DNA from: Spiroplasma kunkelii CR2-3x
Lineage (GTDB): Bacteria > Bacillota_I > Bacilli_A > Mycoplasmatales > Mycoplasmataceae
Assembly (NCBI RefSeq): GCF_001274875.1
Contig: NZ_CP010899.1
Span: forward strand, 806,001-870,000
Length of the DNA: 64,000 nt
Direction of reading: 5' to 3'
The position numbers and the translations under genes were made by a program. The notes beneath the pieces are model-generated. The model worked only from the letters and a program-made list of their open reading frames with translations, ran no database searches and was not told the DNA's origin. This document shows positions 21,289 to 32,968 of this stretch, one piece after another (position 1 is the stretch's first letter; each line of letters starts with the position of its first letter).

Positions 21289-21536
21289 CTAAAATCCTTT
21301 AACCATAAAACGGAAAAAGCTTAATACTTTAATAATCAAAAAAATTGCAAACGGAATTAAAATAATTCACGCATCGCCTAAAAAACCATTATCTCAGGTA
21401 AAATATTTGTTATACCTTCTTTAACTTTTCATAATGCACTAGTTAAACCAGTTCAAATACCAGTCATACCCTCGGTCATAGTTTTAGGTGTATTTGCTAA
21501 AAAATTAACTGCTGTTGTTAAATACATACCTAACAT
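21289..21536 (-). pseudogene. Plectrovirus major coat protein gene, frameshifted
   Basis: A strong AAAGGAGG ribosome site precedes ATG 21536. The N-terminus MLGMYLTTAVNFLANTPKTM reads on to KEGITNIL. After GAGATAATGG (about 21386-21395) the frame must slip to continue as NGFLGDAWIILIPFAIFLII and KVLSFFRFMVKGF, an amphipathic plus hydrophobic plus basic layout typical of filamentous phage coat proteins (about 82 aa). Without the slip it stops within a few codons. The partial copy at 23735 has the identical sequence at the slip point, so the lesion predates the duplication or is a genuine recoding site. Confidence 0.65.
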
Positions 21537-21685
21537 TATTTTTTATCCTCCTTTCTTTCAATTATTTTTTTATCTTTTTTCTTTCCTCGAATTTGTTTAA
21601 TTTTTTGAAAAATTGATAAACCAATTCAAGCAAAAATCCCCAATAAAATAATAATACTAAATATTATTGTTAATCAAGTTGGCAC
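21536..21685 (-). CDS. Small phage membrane protein, 49 aa, GTG start
   Basis: GTG at 21685 follows GGGAG; the second copy has ATG at the same point, which supports this start. The stop overlaps the coat ATG (TAATG). One N-terminal membrane helix (PTWLTIIFSIIILLGIFAWI) is followed by a strongly basic tail (KIKQIRGKKKDKKIIERKED). It is probably a minor coat protein whose tail lies on the cytoplasmic side and binds DNA. The function is inferred from topology. Confidence 0.7.
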
Positions 21686-21816
21686 AATATAACTCCCTTC
21701 TAAAAAATTAAAAAATTGAAATTTGCAAACTCGCTCCGCTCGTTGTCGCTTCGCTCCATTAAAAAACATTATTGAATAAATTATCCGCTAATAAATTACG
21801 CGGAATAATTTATTCT

Positions 21817-21927
21817 TTACTTTTTAATTTCAATATCTTTTGCAATCTTATTAACAGTATTAATAACATTATCTTTACCATACTTTTTCACTAGCGACCG
21901 CAAAATAAAATATTGCTTTGTTTGCAT
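21817..21927 (-). CDS. Small basic phage protein, 36 aa
   Basis: ATG 21927 after AAGGAG; TAA at 21817-21819. Product MQTKQYFILRSLVKKYGKDN and INTVNKIAKDIEIKK. It is basic with predicted helices and could be a short DNA-binding protein. The copy at 24183-24296 keeps the sequence but has lost a standard start codon, which suggests the protein mattered in both. Between this gene and the 49-aa gene (21690-21816) is a GC-richer stretch with short inverted CGCTCCGCTCG/GCGAAGCG-type motifs. Confidence 0.6.
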   Translation of the reverse strand: MQTKQYFILRSLVKKYGKDNVINTVNKIAKDIEIKK

Positions 21928-22042
21928 AATTTCAACTCCTTAATTAAAAATATTAAAAAAAATTTACTTTCCAAAACTGTAAAAACCAAAAATACAAAAT
22001 GTGTGTGGTTTCTACACTTTTTTTCCTTTTGTTTTAAATTTT

Positions 22043-22705
22043 TTAACACGATAACATAAATTTTCCTTTTTTAGCAACAGGTTTTTTCAATGAAATTGGA
22101 ATAATAATTCCACTTGCTAATTGACAAATATTGTTTCAAATCATACCCTCACGCTGAGCAGTAAACAACGCACGATTACCAAAATGTCTCGCTAAAACAA
22201 TTCACGGTATTTTACCACTATGAACTTTTTTCTCATCGTGAGGACTAGTTCCATCAATATACAAATAACTTTCATCAAATAAAATAACACTATCATCAGG
22301 TGGGACTAATTTTGTTCGGTCGGTAAAATCTAAATTCTTAAATGTTAAAATTTTAACTTTATCATCTTCTAACGGATAATTACTATAAATTTCATCTGTC
22401 AATAATTTTATAACTTGCGATAAATAAGTTAAAAGTAATGTTTTACCAGTTCCTAATTTACCAATAATTACCGACAACGGATTATCTCAAATAAATTGAA
22501 CTAACCAAAAAGCGTTTAACTGATAAAAAATATTTTTTCACAATCATCACACAAAATAAATACACTGCAAAACAAACAACAATCAAAATACCAAACCAAC
22601 ACAATATAAAGAAATTATCCAAAATAATAAATCAATTAAACTAAACAAAAACATTGAACCACTAATATAACAATAGTTTTTAAAGAAAAATATAAACTTT
22701 TTCAT
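22043..22705 (-). pseudogene. Zot-like ATPase, second copy, C-terminus truncated
   Basis: ATG 22705 opens the same protein as 18817-19830. The P-loop is the consensus GKLGTGKT and the Walker B ILFDESYLYID is kept. At about residue 210, after LKKPVAKKG, the sequence departs and ends KFMLSC, losing about 117 residues. It is intact in its ATPase core where the first copy is altered. Whether the truncated protein folds is unknown. Confidence 0.75.
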
Positions 22706-22908
22706 TATTTAAAATACCCAACTATTTTAAAAACTATTCACAAGAAAAACCAAGTTAAGAACAAAATAACAATTCAAATACCAACCATTAAAGTTAAATA
22801 TTTATTTTGTGTTAAATTACACATTGTAATACTTTCAACATTTGTTTTATCTATAAACAAAAATATATGAATAAAAAACTCTTTTAATTTAATTCAATCA
22901 TTTTGCAT
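22705..22908 (-). CDS. Small phage membrane protein, 67 aa, second copy
   Basis: Same layout as 19830-20033 with a few substitutions (WQKLKE to WIKLKE, MWNLTQ to MCNLTQ). TAATG coupling to the ATPase is kept. One C-terminal membrane helix. Intact frame with TGA-Trp. Confidence 0.7.
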
Positions 22909-22910
22909 AT

Positions 22911-23060
22911 TTAAAAACTCCACATTTTTTGAATAAGTTTAAAAAAAATTCCAAAAAACAAAACAATAAATAACACAAACGATATAACATATAAAAAATC
23001 AGGGGCATTTGCACCAATAATATAACTAACAAATTGAACTAAATAATCATACAAACTCAT
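22911..23060 (-). CDS. Small phage membrane protein, 49 aa, second copy
   Basis: Near-identical to 20036-20185 (MSLYDYLVQFVSYIIGANAP...). Trp7 is Leu and Ile48 is Ser here. Intact frame, single central hydrophobic helix. Confidence 0.7.
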   Translation of the reverse strand: MSLYDYLVQFVSYIIGANAPDFLYVISFVLFIVLFFGIFFKLIQKMWSF

Positions 23061-23501
23061 TTAATTTAAATCTTCCAAATCTTTAATTAATTGTTGCTCT
23101 TTTTCAACAGTTCAATTTATTAAATTATTATTGTTATTATTTGCTTTTACTTTTTTAGGTTCACTTGAAAATAATGCTTCTTTCATTTTAGTAAAATAAT
23201 TTTGTTTATATTGATTATATAAATTGATTAATTCTGTCCCAGTTAAATATTTTCAAATATTTCGCTTTAAATTTTCATCATACTTTATAATAGGATAAGA
23301 ATTATCATAAATCAAGCCGATTGCTACTTGCTCTAAATGTTTTTCACTCGAATAAATAAACTTATTACTCAACCAAAAACCAATATGGCGATTATGATTG
23401 GGTAAATTAATAAAACTTGCTTTATCTGTTGTAAAAGGGATAAATTCCTTACTAATAAAATAATTTTCTATATTCTGATTTTTCTTAATATAATTACTCA
23501 A
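23061..23501 (-). CDS. Phage soluble protein, 146 aa, second copy
   Basis: Copy of 20186-20626 with the same TTG start after AAGGAG. It has a few substitutions (PSEKHSEQ to [14 protein letters not shown] to VKANNN). The frame is intact, which indicates either recency of duplication or maintained function. Confidence 0.65.
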
Positions 23502-23680
23502 TTTTATCAACTCCTTCAATTTGTCAATATTGAATTAATTTTTCTTTTTCAACATCAAAATCCACCTTAATTTCAAAAATATATTTTATATGCATAATAA
23601 TAATAAAAATAAATGATATAAAAGCAAATACAGAAATAATAATTGTAATTACAAAGTGTGGAAAATCTTTATCATTTCAA
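23494..23680 (-). pseudogene. Phage 110-aa membrane protein, 5'-truncated copy
   Basis: It keeps the codons from about KDFPHF to the stop of the gene at 20619-20951. Upstream of about 23680 the sequence jumps directly to the repeat-bearing intergenic region, so the start codon and first membrane helix are gone. A deletion junction at ATCATT/TCAACTC marks the event. Confidence 0.65.
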
Positions 23681-23734
23681 CTCAATATTAAAAAATAATG
23701 TTTATATAATGTTTATTTATTGTAAATAACACGG

Positions 23735-23957
23735 AAAAAGTTTAATACTTTAATAATCAAAAAAATTGCAAACAAAATTAAAATAATTCACGCATCGCCT
23801 AAAAAACCATTATCTCAGGTAAAATATTTGTTATACCTTCTTTAACTTTTCATAATGCACTAGTTAAACCAGTTCAAATACCAGTCATACCCTCAGTCAT
23901 AGTTTTAGGTGTATTTCCTAAAAAATTAACTGCTGTTGTTGAATACATACCTAACAT
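23735..23957 (-). pseudogene. Plectrovirus coat protein, second copy, frameshifted
   Basis: The AAGGAGG ribosome site and MLGMYSTTAVNFLGNTPKTM start are kept. The same frame break occurs at GAGATAATGG as in the first copy. After the break the C-terminus is rewritten past KVLNFFRV because the sequence runs into the shortened intergenic region. Not functional as read. Confidence 0.6.
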
Positions 23958-24102
23958 TATTTTTTATCCTCCTTTCTTTCAATTTCTTTTTTTTTTTTTT
24001 TCCTTGAATTTGTTTAATTTTTTGATAAATTGATAAACCAATTCAAGCAAAAATCGCCAATAAAATAATAATACTAAATATTGTCGTTAATCAAGTTGGC
24101 AT
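23957..24102 (-). pseudogene. Small basic phage membrane protein, second copy, homopolymer shift
   Basis: ATG 24102 after TAGGAGATG. The helix PTWLTTIFSIIILLAIFAWI is intact, but the Lys-rich tail is encoded by a run of 15 A. Its length leaves the frame out of phase with the expected KEIERKEDKK end. Slippage in the run, or a sequencing error, is likely. Confidence 0.55.
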
Positions 24103-24182
24103 ATTACATCTCCTATCTAAAAATATCGCAGCACGCTTCGTGTGTTCGCTACGCTCAAAATAAACTATATTGAATAAGTAAT

Positions 24183-24296
24183 TTATTCATTTTCTTTTTC
24201 ATTATTAATTACTATTTTATTTACAGTATTAATAACAATATCTTTTCCATACTTAATTACTAAAGACCGCAAAATAAAATAATGCTTCTTTTCAAT
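24183..24296 (-). pseudogene. Small basic phage protein, second copy, start codon lost
   Basis: The frame IEKKHYFILRSLVIKYGKDI and following matches the 36-aa protein at 21817-21927. The codon at the start position is ATT rather than ATG, though AAAGGAG remains upstream. ATT can initiate weakly, so low expression is possible. Confidence 0.45.
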
Positions 24297-24446
24297 AAAA
24301 AATCAACTCCTTTCAGAATTGATTTGTTGCACTTCGATTACACCATGCCATCTTAAAAATTTTATTTTAAAAAAGTTATTTTTACTTCTTAATCATGATT
24401 TTTTTTGTAAATAAAATTATTTATTTTTATTTAAGATGTAAATAAA

Positions 24447-24487
24447 AAATTAAAATCAGAAATAATATTTCTGATTTTAATTTTACT
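24447..24487 (-). terminator. Terminator of the 168-aa gene
   Basis: A long near-perfect hairpin (AAATTAAAATCAGAAATA against TTTCTGATTTTAATTTT) immediately after the stop at 24492-24494. A/T runs on both sides may also shield the prophage. Confidence 0.75.
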
Positions 24488-24491
24488 TAAA

Positions 24492-24998
24492 TTATAAATT
24501 TTTATGGCGTTTAACAAGATTCTTTTGGTTAACGCCAAACATTGAATAATAAGCATTTCGTCATTTTACAACACCTTGCCCCATTCGATTGTAATTGTTT
24601 GAAGCATTACGTAATAAATTAATCCTTTGCTTCGTTAATTCTAATAAATTACCTTGGCTAAAAGAAGGTCACTTTTGATAAATATTTGTTATTTCTTGTT
24701 GTTTTTTATTTTTTAATGTCCTTTGCTGAGAATGTTTTTTTGTATCTTTTTTATTTTTTTTTAAACTAAGTCCTTGTTTTAGTTGTTGGGTTTGACCTAT
24801 TGGACGTGCATTATAATTTGTTTTAATCTTAATATTATATTGTTGGCGCATTAAATTTAAAATTGTTTCTTTTTGAGCAAAAGTTAATTCTGTTTTTGCT
24901 TTTAAAATTCGCTCAATTGAAAGAAAATTCAATTTTAGTGAATTTAAAAATTTAAATTTTTTTAACGCTTTTGGATCTAAATTTAATTTGTTCAACAT
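24492..24998 (-). CDS. Hypothetical basic protein, 168 aa
   Basis: ATG 24998 lies about 10 nt after AAAGGA; an in-frame TTG two codons upstream (25004) is an alternative start. It has three TGA-Trp codons. The product is strongly basic: LNKLNLDPKALKKFKFLN opens it, a Lys-rich linker spans about residues 85-110, and a helical C-terminus ends NQKNLVKRHKNL. No membrane segment. High charge suggests nucleic-acid or ribosome binding, but no family is recognised. It is a single gene with its own terminator between prophage and inverted repeat, so it may be chromosomal. Confidence 0.6.
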
Positions 24999-25047
24999 TA
25001 CCAATGATTCCTTTTATTGGATATATTATACATTTTTTTCTATTGAA

Positions 25048-25505
25048 TTAAAAATATTTTTTCATAAAATAAGTTAAAACTTCTTGTTGTGAATAAATAT
25101 GAACATTTTTCTTCATTGCAATATAATGATGCTTTTGAAAAAAGCAACAGCTGGTAAAAAAGCATCCACAGTAATGTCTAAAAAACCGTTTGTTTGTGCT
25201 TCTAATTATAACTGTTTCAACAATTTTTTGCCAAAATATCACCCTTGATATTCAGGGTCAACATATAAATCAGTGATTTGATTTTGTTGGGGATGATAAG
25301 CACCATAACCTAAAATTTTATTTTCAAAACTAATTACATATACTATTTTGGTTTATAATTTTTTATAAAAATTATTATTCTGAAAATACTGTAAAATAGC
25401 TTCTTGTTTTAAAAGATTATAATCATCAAGACTAATTTTCTTAATGATTTTTTGTCTTAACTGATTAATTTGGTTTTGATCAATAATTGTAGCTTTTGGA
25501 ATCAT
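25048..25505 (-). pseudogene. Decayed GNAT-type acetyltransferase
   Basis: An AGGAAG ribosome site precedes ATG 25505 (MIPKATIIDQNQINQLRQKI). After NNFYKKL a TAA interrupts. The frame then continues VISFENKILGYGAYHP and ITDLYVDPEYQG, the beta4/P-loop region of N-acetyltransferases, with further stops and a frameshift before the C-terminus VLTYFMKKYF. At least three lesions. A substrate cannot be guessed. It abuts the end of the right inverted-repeat arm, so the rearrangement may have coincided with its loss. Confidence 0.6.
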
Positions 25506-25615
25506 TCGTGCTTCCTTTCTTTCACATTTTTCCTTTGCTATTTTAAAATAATCAAAAAACACAGAGTTCAGGTTTTATAAAAAATATAAATAAAGTAATT
25601 AAATACAAATTAAAG

Positions 25616-25643
25616 TAATCGCTTATTAGAGCGATTTTTTTAA
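25616..25643 (+). terminator. Hairpin terminator, right arm copy
   Basis: AATCGCTTATTAGAGCGATT followed by seven T on the plus strand. It is the inverted-repeat counterpart of the ATPase terminator at 10961-10986, here with no plus-strand gene to end. Confidence 0.6.
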
Positions 25644-25644
25644 T

Positions 25645-25806
25645 TGCATTATTCATCAGATAGTATCTTTAAAATTAAAAATTAACCTATTTTTTCTCCA
25701 TAAACTAGTTAATTTTTATAATTTCCTTTCTATGAATTATTATATTTTTTCGGTTTAACAGCTAATAATATCATTTTTTAATAAAGGTACTATCTGATGA
25801 ATAATT
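25645..25806. mobile_element. MITE-like element, right copy (longer)
   Basis: Ends TGCATTATTCATCAGATAGT and TACTATCTGATGAATAATTC are inverted. The interior has about 30 bp missing from the left copy, including TTTTTTCGGTTTAACAG. That motif recurs in opposite orientation at about 25986-26003. No open frame. Confidence 0.6.
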
Positions 25807-26215
25807 CAATACTAAAACTTAATATTTTTGAATGCTTAAAGATGGATAACCCATCTATGGCTTGGAGCCTTAAAGAAAGTGTGAAAGCGATTGGATTTAC
25901 CCATATTTATTTTTTTAATTCTCAGCGGGGTTAGTCGCCCGCGAAATGTCAGAGCGTGTGTTTTTGCTTGTTTCATAAAAAGAGTGCTGTTAAACCGAAA
26001 AAAACAATATCGGACACTAAAAAACAAGAGGGAGGAGCTCCAAAAGGTTATTTTCTTTATATAAAGTTGTGTAGGGATGGATAAAGCGTAATTAATAACT
26101 AGGTAAACTGTTTTTTTGTTTATTTCCGCGGGGGGTAAACTCTATCAAAATATCCTATCCGCCCCCGCTCACCCCGAAGTGGAGCGGGCGGCGAAGTAAT
26201 TAAATACTAAAATAA
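25807..26215. other. GC-rich island with strong hairpin (right copy)
   Basis: Counterpart of 10400-10800. It contains the hairpin at about 26157-26194 and the GCGGGGGG block. On the minus strand a 46-codon frame (MKQAKTHALTFRGRLTPLRI to SHRWVIHL) has codon use and GC content unlike the genome. It is longer here than in the left copy, which has a stop after about 24 codons. Confidence 0.55.
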
Positions 26216-26286
26216 ATTATCTACTAAATATCAAAATATTAACCAATAAAAGAATACTATGTTTTTTACAGAAAGGAAGATATTTA

Positions 26287-26388
26287 ATGAAAAAATTAAA
26301 TAAAAAAATTATTAATAAATTACAAGAATTAATGATACGAGCTTATCCAGTAATGGCAAATGATATTAAATATGAACACTGAACATTA
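26287..26388 (+). pseudogene. N-terminal fragment B of the cassette gene (right arm)
   Basis: ATG 26287 with AGAAAGGA upstream opens MKKLNKKIINKLQELMIRAY and PVMANDIKYEHWTL. It then runs into the reverse strand of the cassette C-terminal domain with no meaningful continuation. In the left arm the same N-terminus faces the C-terminal domain in the forward sense. Confidence 0.5.
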
Positions 26389-26891
26389 ACCCTTACCAAC
26401 TTTACCCATAATTTTATTACCATTAGCATAACCAGCAAAAGCAATACGAACACCACTAGGAAAAACAATTTCTCCACCTTCTTTAACATTTTTAGGTCAA
26501 ATAATACCATTTTCATTGTTTGGTCCTAAATCAATACCATATTTATCATATAAGTAATTACATACATTAATTGTATCTCTAAAAGTAGTGTCCTCATGTG
26601 TATTAGCATATCTTCGTAAAATGTTGGATGAAGCATCGCTAAAATTACAAGCATAAAATAACTTTTCTGCTATATGATTTCATGTTTTATTAGTACCACG
26701 ACCCGCAGAAGAAAACTTAAAAAAAAACTTGGTGAAGTAAAATAACGGGCATAACTATCACCAACAAAGCCTTTAAATATTTCTCAGTAAAAACCAAAAT
26801 TAAAGTCACTAAAATTTAAATCATATTTTTTATTTAAATGTTCATAACTAGTAATTCGTTTTTTGTTATTAATTTTAGTAAAATCTTGCAT
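26386..26891 (-). pseudogene. Cassette gene, right arm: N-terminus A joined to C-terminal domain, frameshifted
   Basis: GGAG ribosome site before ATG 26891. MQDFTKINNKKRITSYEHLN leads to FVGDSY, then directly to the C-terminal domain ARYFTSPSF. A run of nine T at about 26719-26727 puts the rest (AGRGTNKTWNHIAEKLFYAC to GKVGKG) out of frame; seven T, as in the left arm, or ten would restore it. The full product would be about 167 aa, soluble, with no signal peptide and no family I recognise. The T run could be a slippage switch or plain decay. Confidence 0.6.
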
Positions 26892-27015
26892 TTTTAAATC
26901 TCCTTGCTTTTAAATTTATGATAAGATAAATAAACTTATCAAATATCAAATTAAATATTATTAATGTCATATTAAAAATGTTTTTTAAAGATAGGTAATA
27001 ATACATTTTAAAAAA

Positions 27016-27046
27016 AATAACTCATTAAAATGAGTTATTTTTTTTC
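27016..27046 (-). terminator. Terminator of rpmG
   Basis: AATAACTCATTTTAATGAGTTATT on the minus strand followed by eight T. It overlaps the rpmG stop codon. Confidence 0.8.
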
Positions 27047-27184
27047 TTTATGTAAAGTATGTTGGTTACATTTTGAACAATATTTTTTCACTTCTAATTT
27101 GTCCTGTTGTTTCTTTTTGTCACGTTTTGCAATGTAGTTTTCTTCCTTACATTGTTCACAACGTAAAATTATTCCTTCACGCAT
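27035..27184 (-). CDS. rpmG: Ribosomal protein bL33
   Basis: A 49-aa structural protein of the 50S subunit. The sequence [20 protein letters not shown]...[16 protein letters not shown] matches bL33. Both zinc-binding CxxC pairs are present (CEQC and CSKC), so it is the zinc-containing form. Normal length for the family. ATG 27184 is preceded by AGAAAAGAGGAA. It is a single gene with its own terminator, just outside the right inverted-repeat arm. Confidence 0.95.
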   Translation of the reverse strand: MREGIILRCEQCKEENYIAKRDKKKQQDKLEVKKYCSKCNQHTLHKEKK

Positions 27185-27269
27185 TTGTTTATTCCTCTTT
27201 TCTGCTTAAATCTTATTCTTCCTGAATTTTACAACAAGTATATCATAGCAAAATAATTTAAATTTACCA

Positions 27270-27893
27270 ATTATTTTTGTTGCTTTCCGCATTTTTTTAA
27301 TTATCTCAACGAAAAATTTGAACAATTAGCCATATTAAGAGACCAGTTAAAAAAAACTAAACCCAACATAACACCACAGCTAATACTTAAGCCCTTGATT
27401 GATAAAATTGCTTCTTTATAGTGCGCACCAAATAAAGCCGGAATAAAAGTTACAAATAAGAATGAACCTCCGACAAATAAAATTGTTAAAATGGTAGTTA
27501 CTATTGATTGCATTGTTCGTGAATTAATTAAGATAACAGCAATACCTAATAGTTTAATTCCTAATAATGCAATGCGTTTATAGACAACTGACATTTTTAA
27601 ATCATTTAAAAACCCATTAACATATATACAGCAACACTTGCCCCCGTTGCAATAAAAGTAACTCCAATTGATAGTGTCATAACATTCGGTCCTTGGCTGT
27701 AGTTAACAAAAATTGCTTGGCAAAGTATTGCAATTGGAATTAGTACAACGGAAAAAATTAAAACCATTTTTTGTCATCGCAAATAACTTAGAAAAAAATT
27801 AGATGGTGCTGATAAATTAACTTTTTCATTAACTAATCAACTATTTTTTATTTTTATCGATGTATTTTGCTCATTTTTTCGCTCATTTGTCAT
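27270..27893 (-). pseudogene. Decayed multi-pass membrane protein (probable transporter permease)
   Basis: ATG 27893 opens MTNERKNEQNTSIKIKNSWL, then a helix (MVLIFSVVLIPIAILCQAIF) and a second helix ending VAVYMLMGF, where one missing T causes a stop. The frame is recovered at NDLKMSVVYKRIALLGIKLL and continues through four more helices. A second homopolymer shift comes near the C-terminus (LTGLLIWLIVQIF). About six helices in all. It follows a decayed ABC ATP-binding gene in the same direction, so the pair was probably an ABC exporter. Confidence 0.55.
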
Positions 27894-27956
27894 GTTCGAT
27901 TATTCCTGTTCTATAGCCCTCCCTTGTTTATAAGCGCCAATTTGATATTCTTTAAA

Positions 27957-28645
27957 TTAATCTTTGAAAAAAGCTTCAACACTGCAATATTCGGCAACAA
28001 CATCAACTACTTTTGTTACTTTTGTAATTTCTCCTGAAACCATAAAAATTAAAATATCACAAAACTTCTCAATTTCTTCCATATTATGTGAAATTAATAA
28101 TAATGCTTTATTTTCATTTGCTAAAAAAATACTTAAAATCTCATATATTTTATCTTTAATTTCTAAATCTAAGCCTGTTGCTAATTCATCAAGAATAATG
28201 AAATCTGGGTCAACAATTAATGCTAATAAAATATTAATCTTTTGTTGTTGTCCGCCAGATAATTTTGAAATATCCTTGTTCATAATTTTTTTAATTTGTA
28301 AATTTAATAAAAGTTGATAAATGTTTTCTGGTGAAATTAATAAATTATAAGCTTTTAAATACAAATTTAAAATATCATAACCAGTAATGCCACGAGGATA
28401 TTTAGATTCTTGCAATTGCATCCCAATCCGAATTCCAACTTGTTTTTCATAGAGTTGTTTTCCCTGTTCCATTTGGTCCAACAACTCCAATTCGATCTGC
28501 TTTTTGTACAGTTAAACTGATTTTTTTTAAGACATGTTGTTTTCGATAAAATTTATTAAAATTAGTACATTTAACCAAAAAAGTCTGTTCCCAAATTAGT
28601 CATTTTTTATTAACTCATCGTGTTTTTATCTTTCATTACTAAAAT
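27957..28645 (-). pseudogene. Decayed ABC transporter ATP-binding subunit
   Basis: Upstream frame: HVLKKISLTVQKADRIGVVG then PNGTGKTTL, a Walker A. Then a deletion and frame change remove the stretch between Walker A and the Q-loop. Downstream frame: YEKQVGIRIGMQLQESKYPR, signature LSGGQQQK, Walker B FIILDELATGLD and switch His (LLISHNMEE). The 177-residue remnant alone lacks Walker A and cannot hydrolyse ATP normally. Stops also occur in the N-terminal part. Confidence 0.7.
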
Positions 28646-28650
28646 TATAT

Positions 28651-28684
28651 ATTAAAAATCAGCCAATTTTAACTGATTTTTAAT
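28651..28684 (-). terminator. Terminator of parC
   Basis: A perfect 12-bp stem (ATTAAAAATCAG and its complement) with a 10-nt loop immediately after the parC stop; A/T-rich on both sides. Confidence 0.8.
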
Positions 28685-32493
<3,809 letters not shown>

Positions 32494-32520
32494 ATTAATT
32501 TTGTTCCAAACAAATAAAAT

Positions 32521-32570
32521 TATTAATATATTATAATTATAATAGTCTAATTATAATTAGAATAGTCTAA
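32521..32570. repeat. Short tandem A/T repeat
   Basis: ATAGTCTAATT occurs twice, about 20 bp apart, in a palindromic AT context just upstream of the 127-aa gene and at the 3' end of the pseudogene. It could be an operator or merely slippage; nothing in the sequence decides. Confidence 0.3.
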
Positions 32571-32957
32571 TTCAAATGCAACAATTTTATCGTTAAAAAA
32601 ATGAATGCCTTCTTTTGTTAACAAGTACAAGTTACTACTTAGTTCTAATTGATAAAGCGGTGTTACTTGTTACATATTTTTTTTTCAAAAAACTTCTTTT
32701 TCCGTAGTTTGTTGCGATGCTAATAGTAAACTTTCATAACATCAATTTAATGCTATTTCATCTGCTATCGCAAGTTCAATCGTTGTTGCAATTGTATTTT
32801 CACTATCTTCACTGCCATTACTTGTTCAAACTTATAATGTCAATCTTGTTTTTGTTTCTTTTATTTTAATAAGTCATAACTGAAAATTTTGATATTGACT
32901 AAGAGTTAGATTGGTTTGATTTAGAGTATTAATTAATTTTTTGATTTCTTGTAACAT
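32546..32957 (-). pseudogene. Decayed hypothetical gene between parE and the 127-aa gene
   Basis: ATG 32957 opens MLQEIKKLINTLNQTNLTLS. The single frame continues to a TAG at 32546 with two internal TAA codons (after KTRLTL and KKNM). Apart from those the frame is open over 136 codons (SNGSEDSENTIATTIELAIA, LYQLELSSNLYLLTKEGIHF). Loss is therefore recent. A helical soluble protein of unknown family. It sits 11 nt after parE in the same operon. Confidence 0.55.
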
Positions 32958-32968
32958 TGTTGTCCTAC

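Larger units (their letters stand above)
14714..21927 (-). mobile_element. SpV1-like plectrovirus prophage, main copy
   Basis: The gene order reading along the minus strand is: 36-aa protein, 49-aa small membrane protein, coat protein, repeat-bearing intergenic region, 110-aa membrane protein, 146-aa protein, two small membrane proteins, Zot-like ATPase, two membrane proteins, large attachment protein, lipoprotein on the opposite strand, integrase/transposase. This set of small membrane proteins, a Zot-type assembly ATPase and a large surface protein is characteristic of filamentous Spiroplasma phages. No replication initiator is recognised. Several genes are damaged, so it is probably defective. 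Confidence 0.8.
22043..24296 (-). mobile_element. Partial second copy of the plectrovirus module
   Basis: A tandem, same-orientation, partial repeat of 19300-21930. It keeps the Zot-like ATPase (C-terminus lost), the 67-, 49- and 146-aa genes, a 5'-truncated 110-aa gene, a shortened intergenic region, the coat gene, the 49-aa basic gene and the 36-aa gene. Sequence identity to the first copy is high by eye, so the duplication is recent. Either copy could recombine with the other and delete about 2.9 kb. Confidence 0.8.
25571..27005 (-). repeat. Right arm of 1.4-kb inverted repeat
   Basis: Reverse complement of 9611-11031. It carries the hairpin terminator, the longer MITE, the GC-rich island, N-terminal fragment B on the plus strand and the full cassette gene on the minus strand. 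Outside the arm lies rpmG; inside lies the acetyltransferase relic. Confidence 0.85.

Noticed and set aside
25842-25979. 46-codon frame MKQAKTHALTF... as a gene
   Set aside because: It is truncated by a stop in the other copy, has no ribosome site, and looks like foreign or structural DNA.
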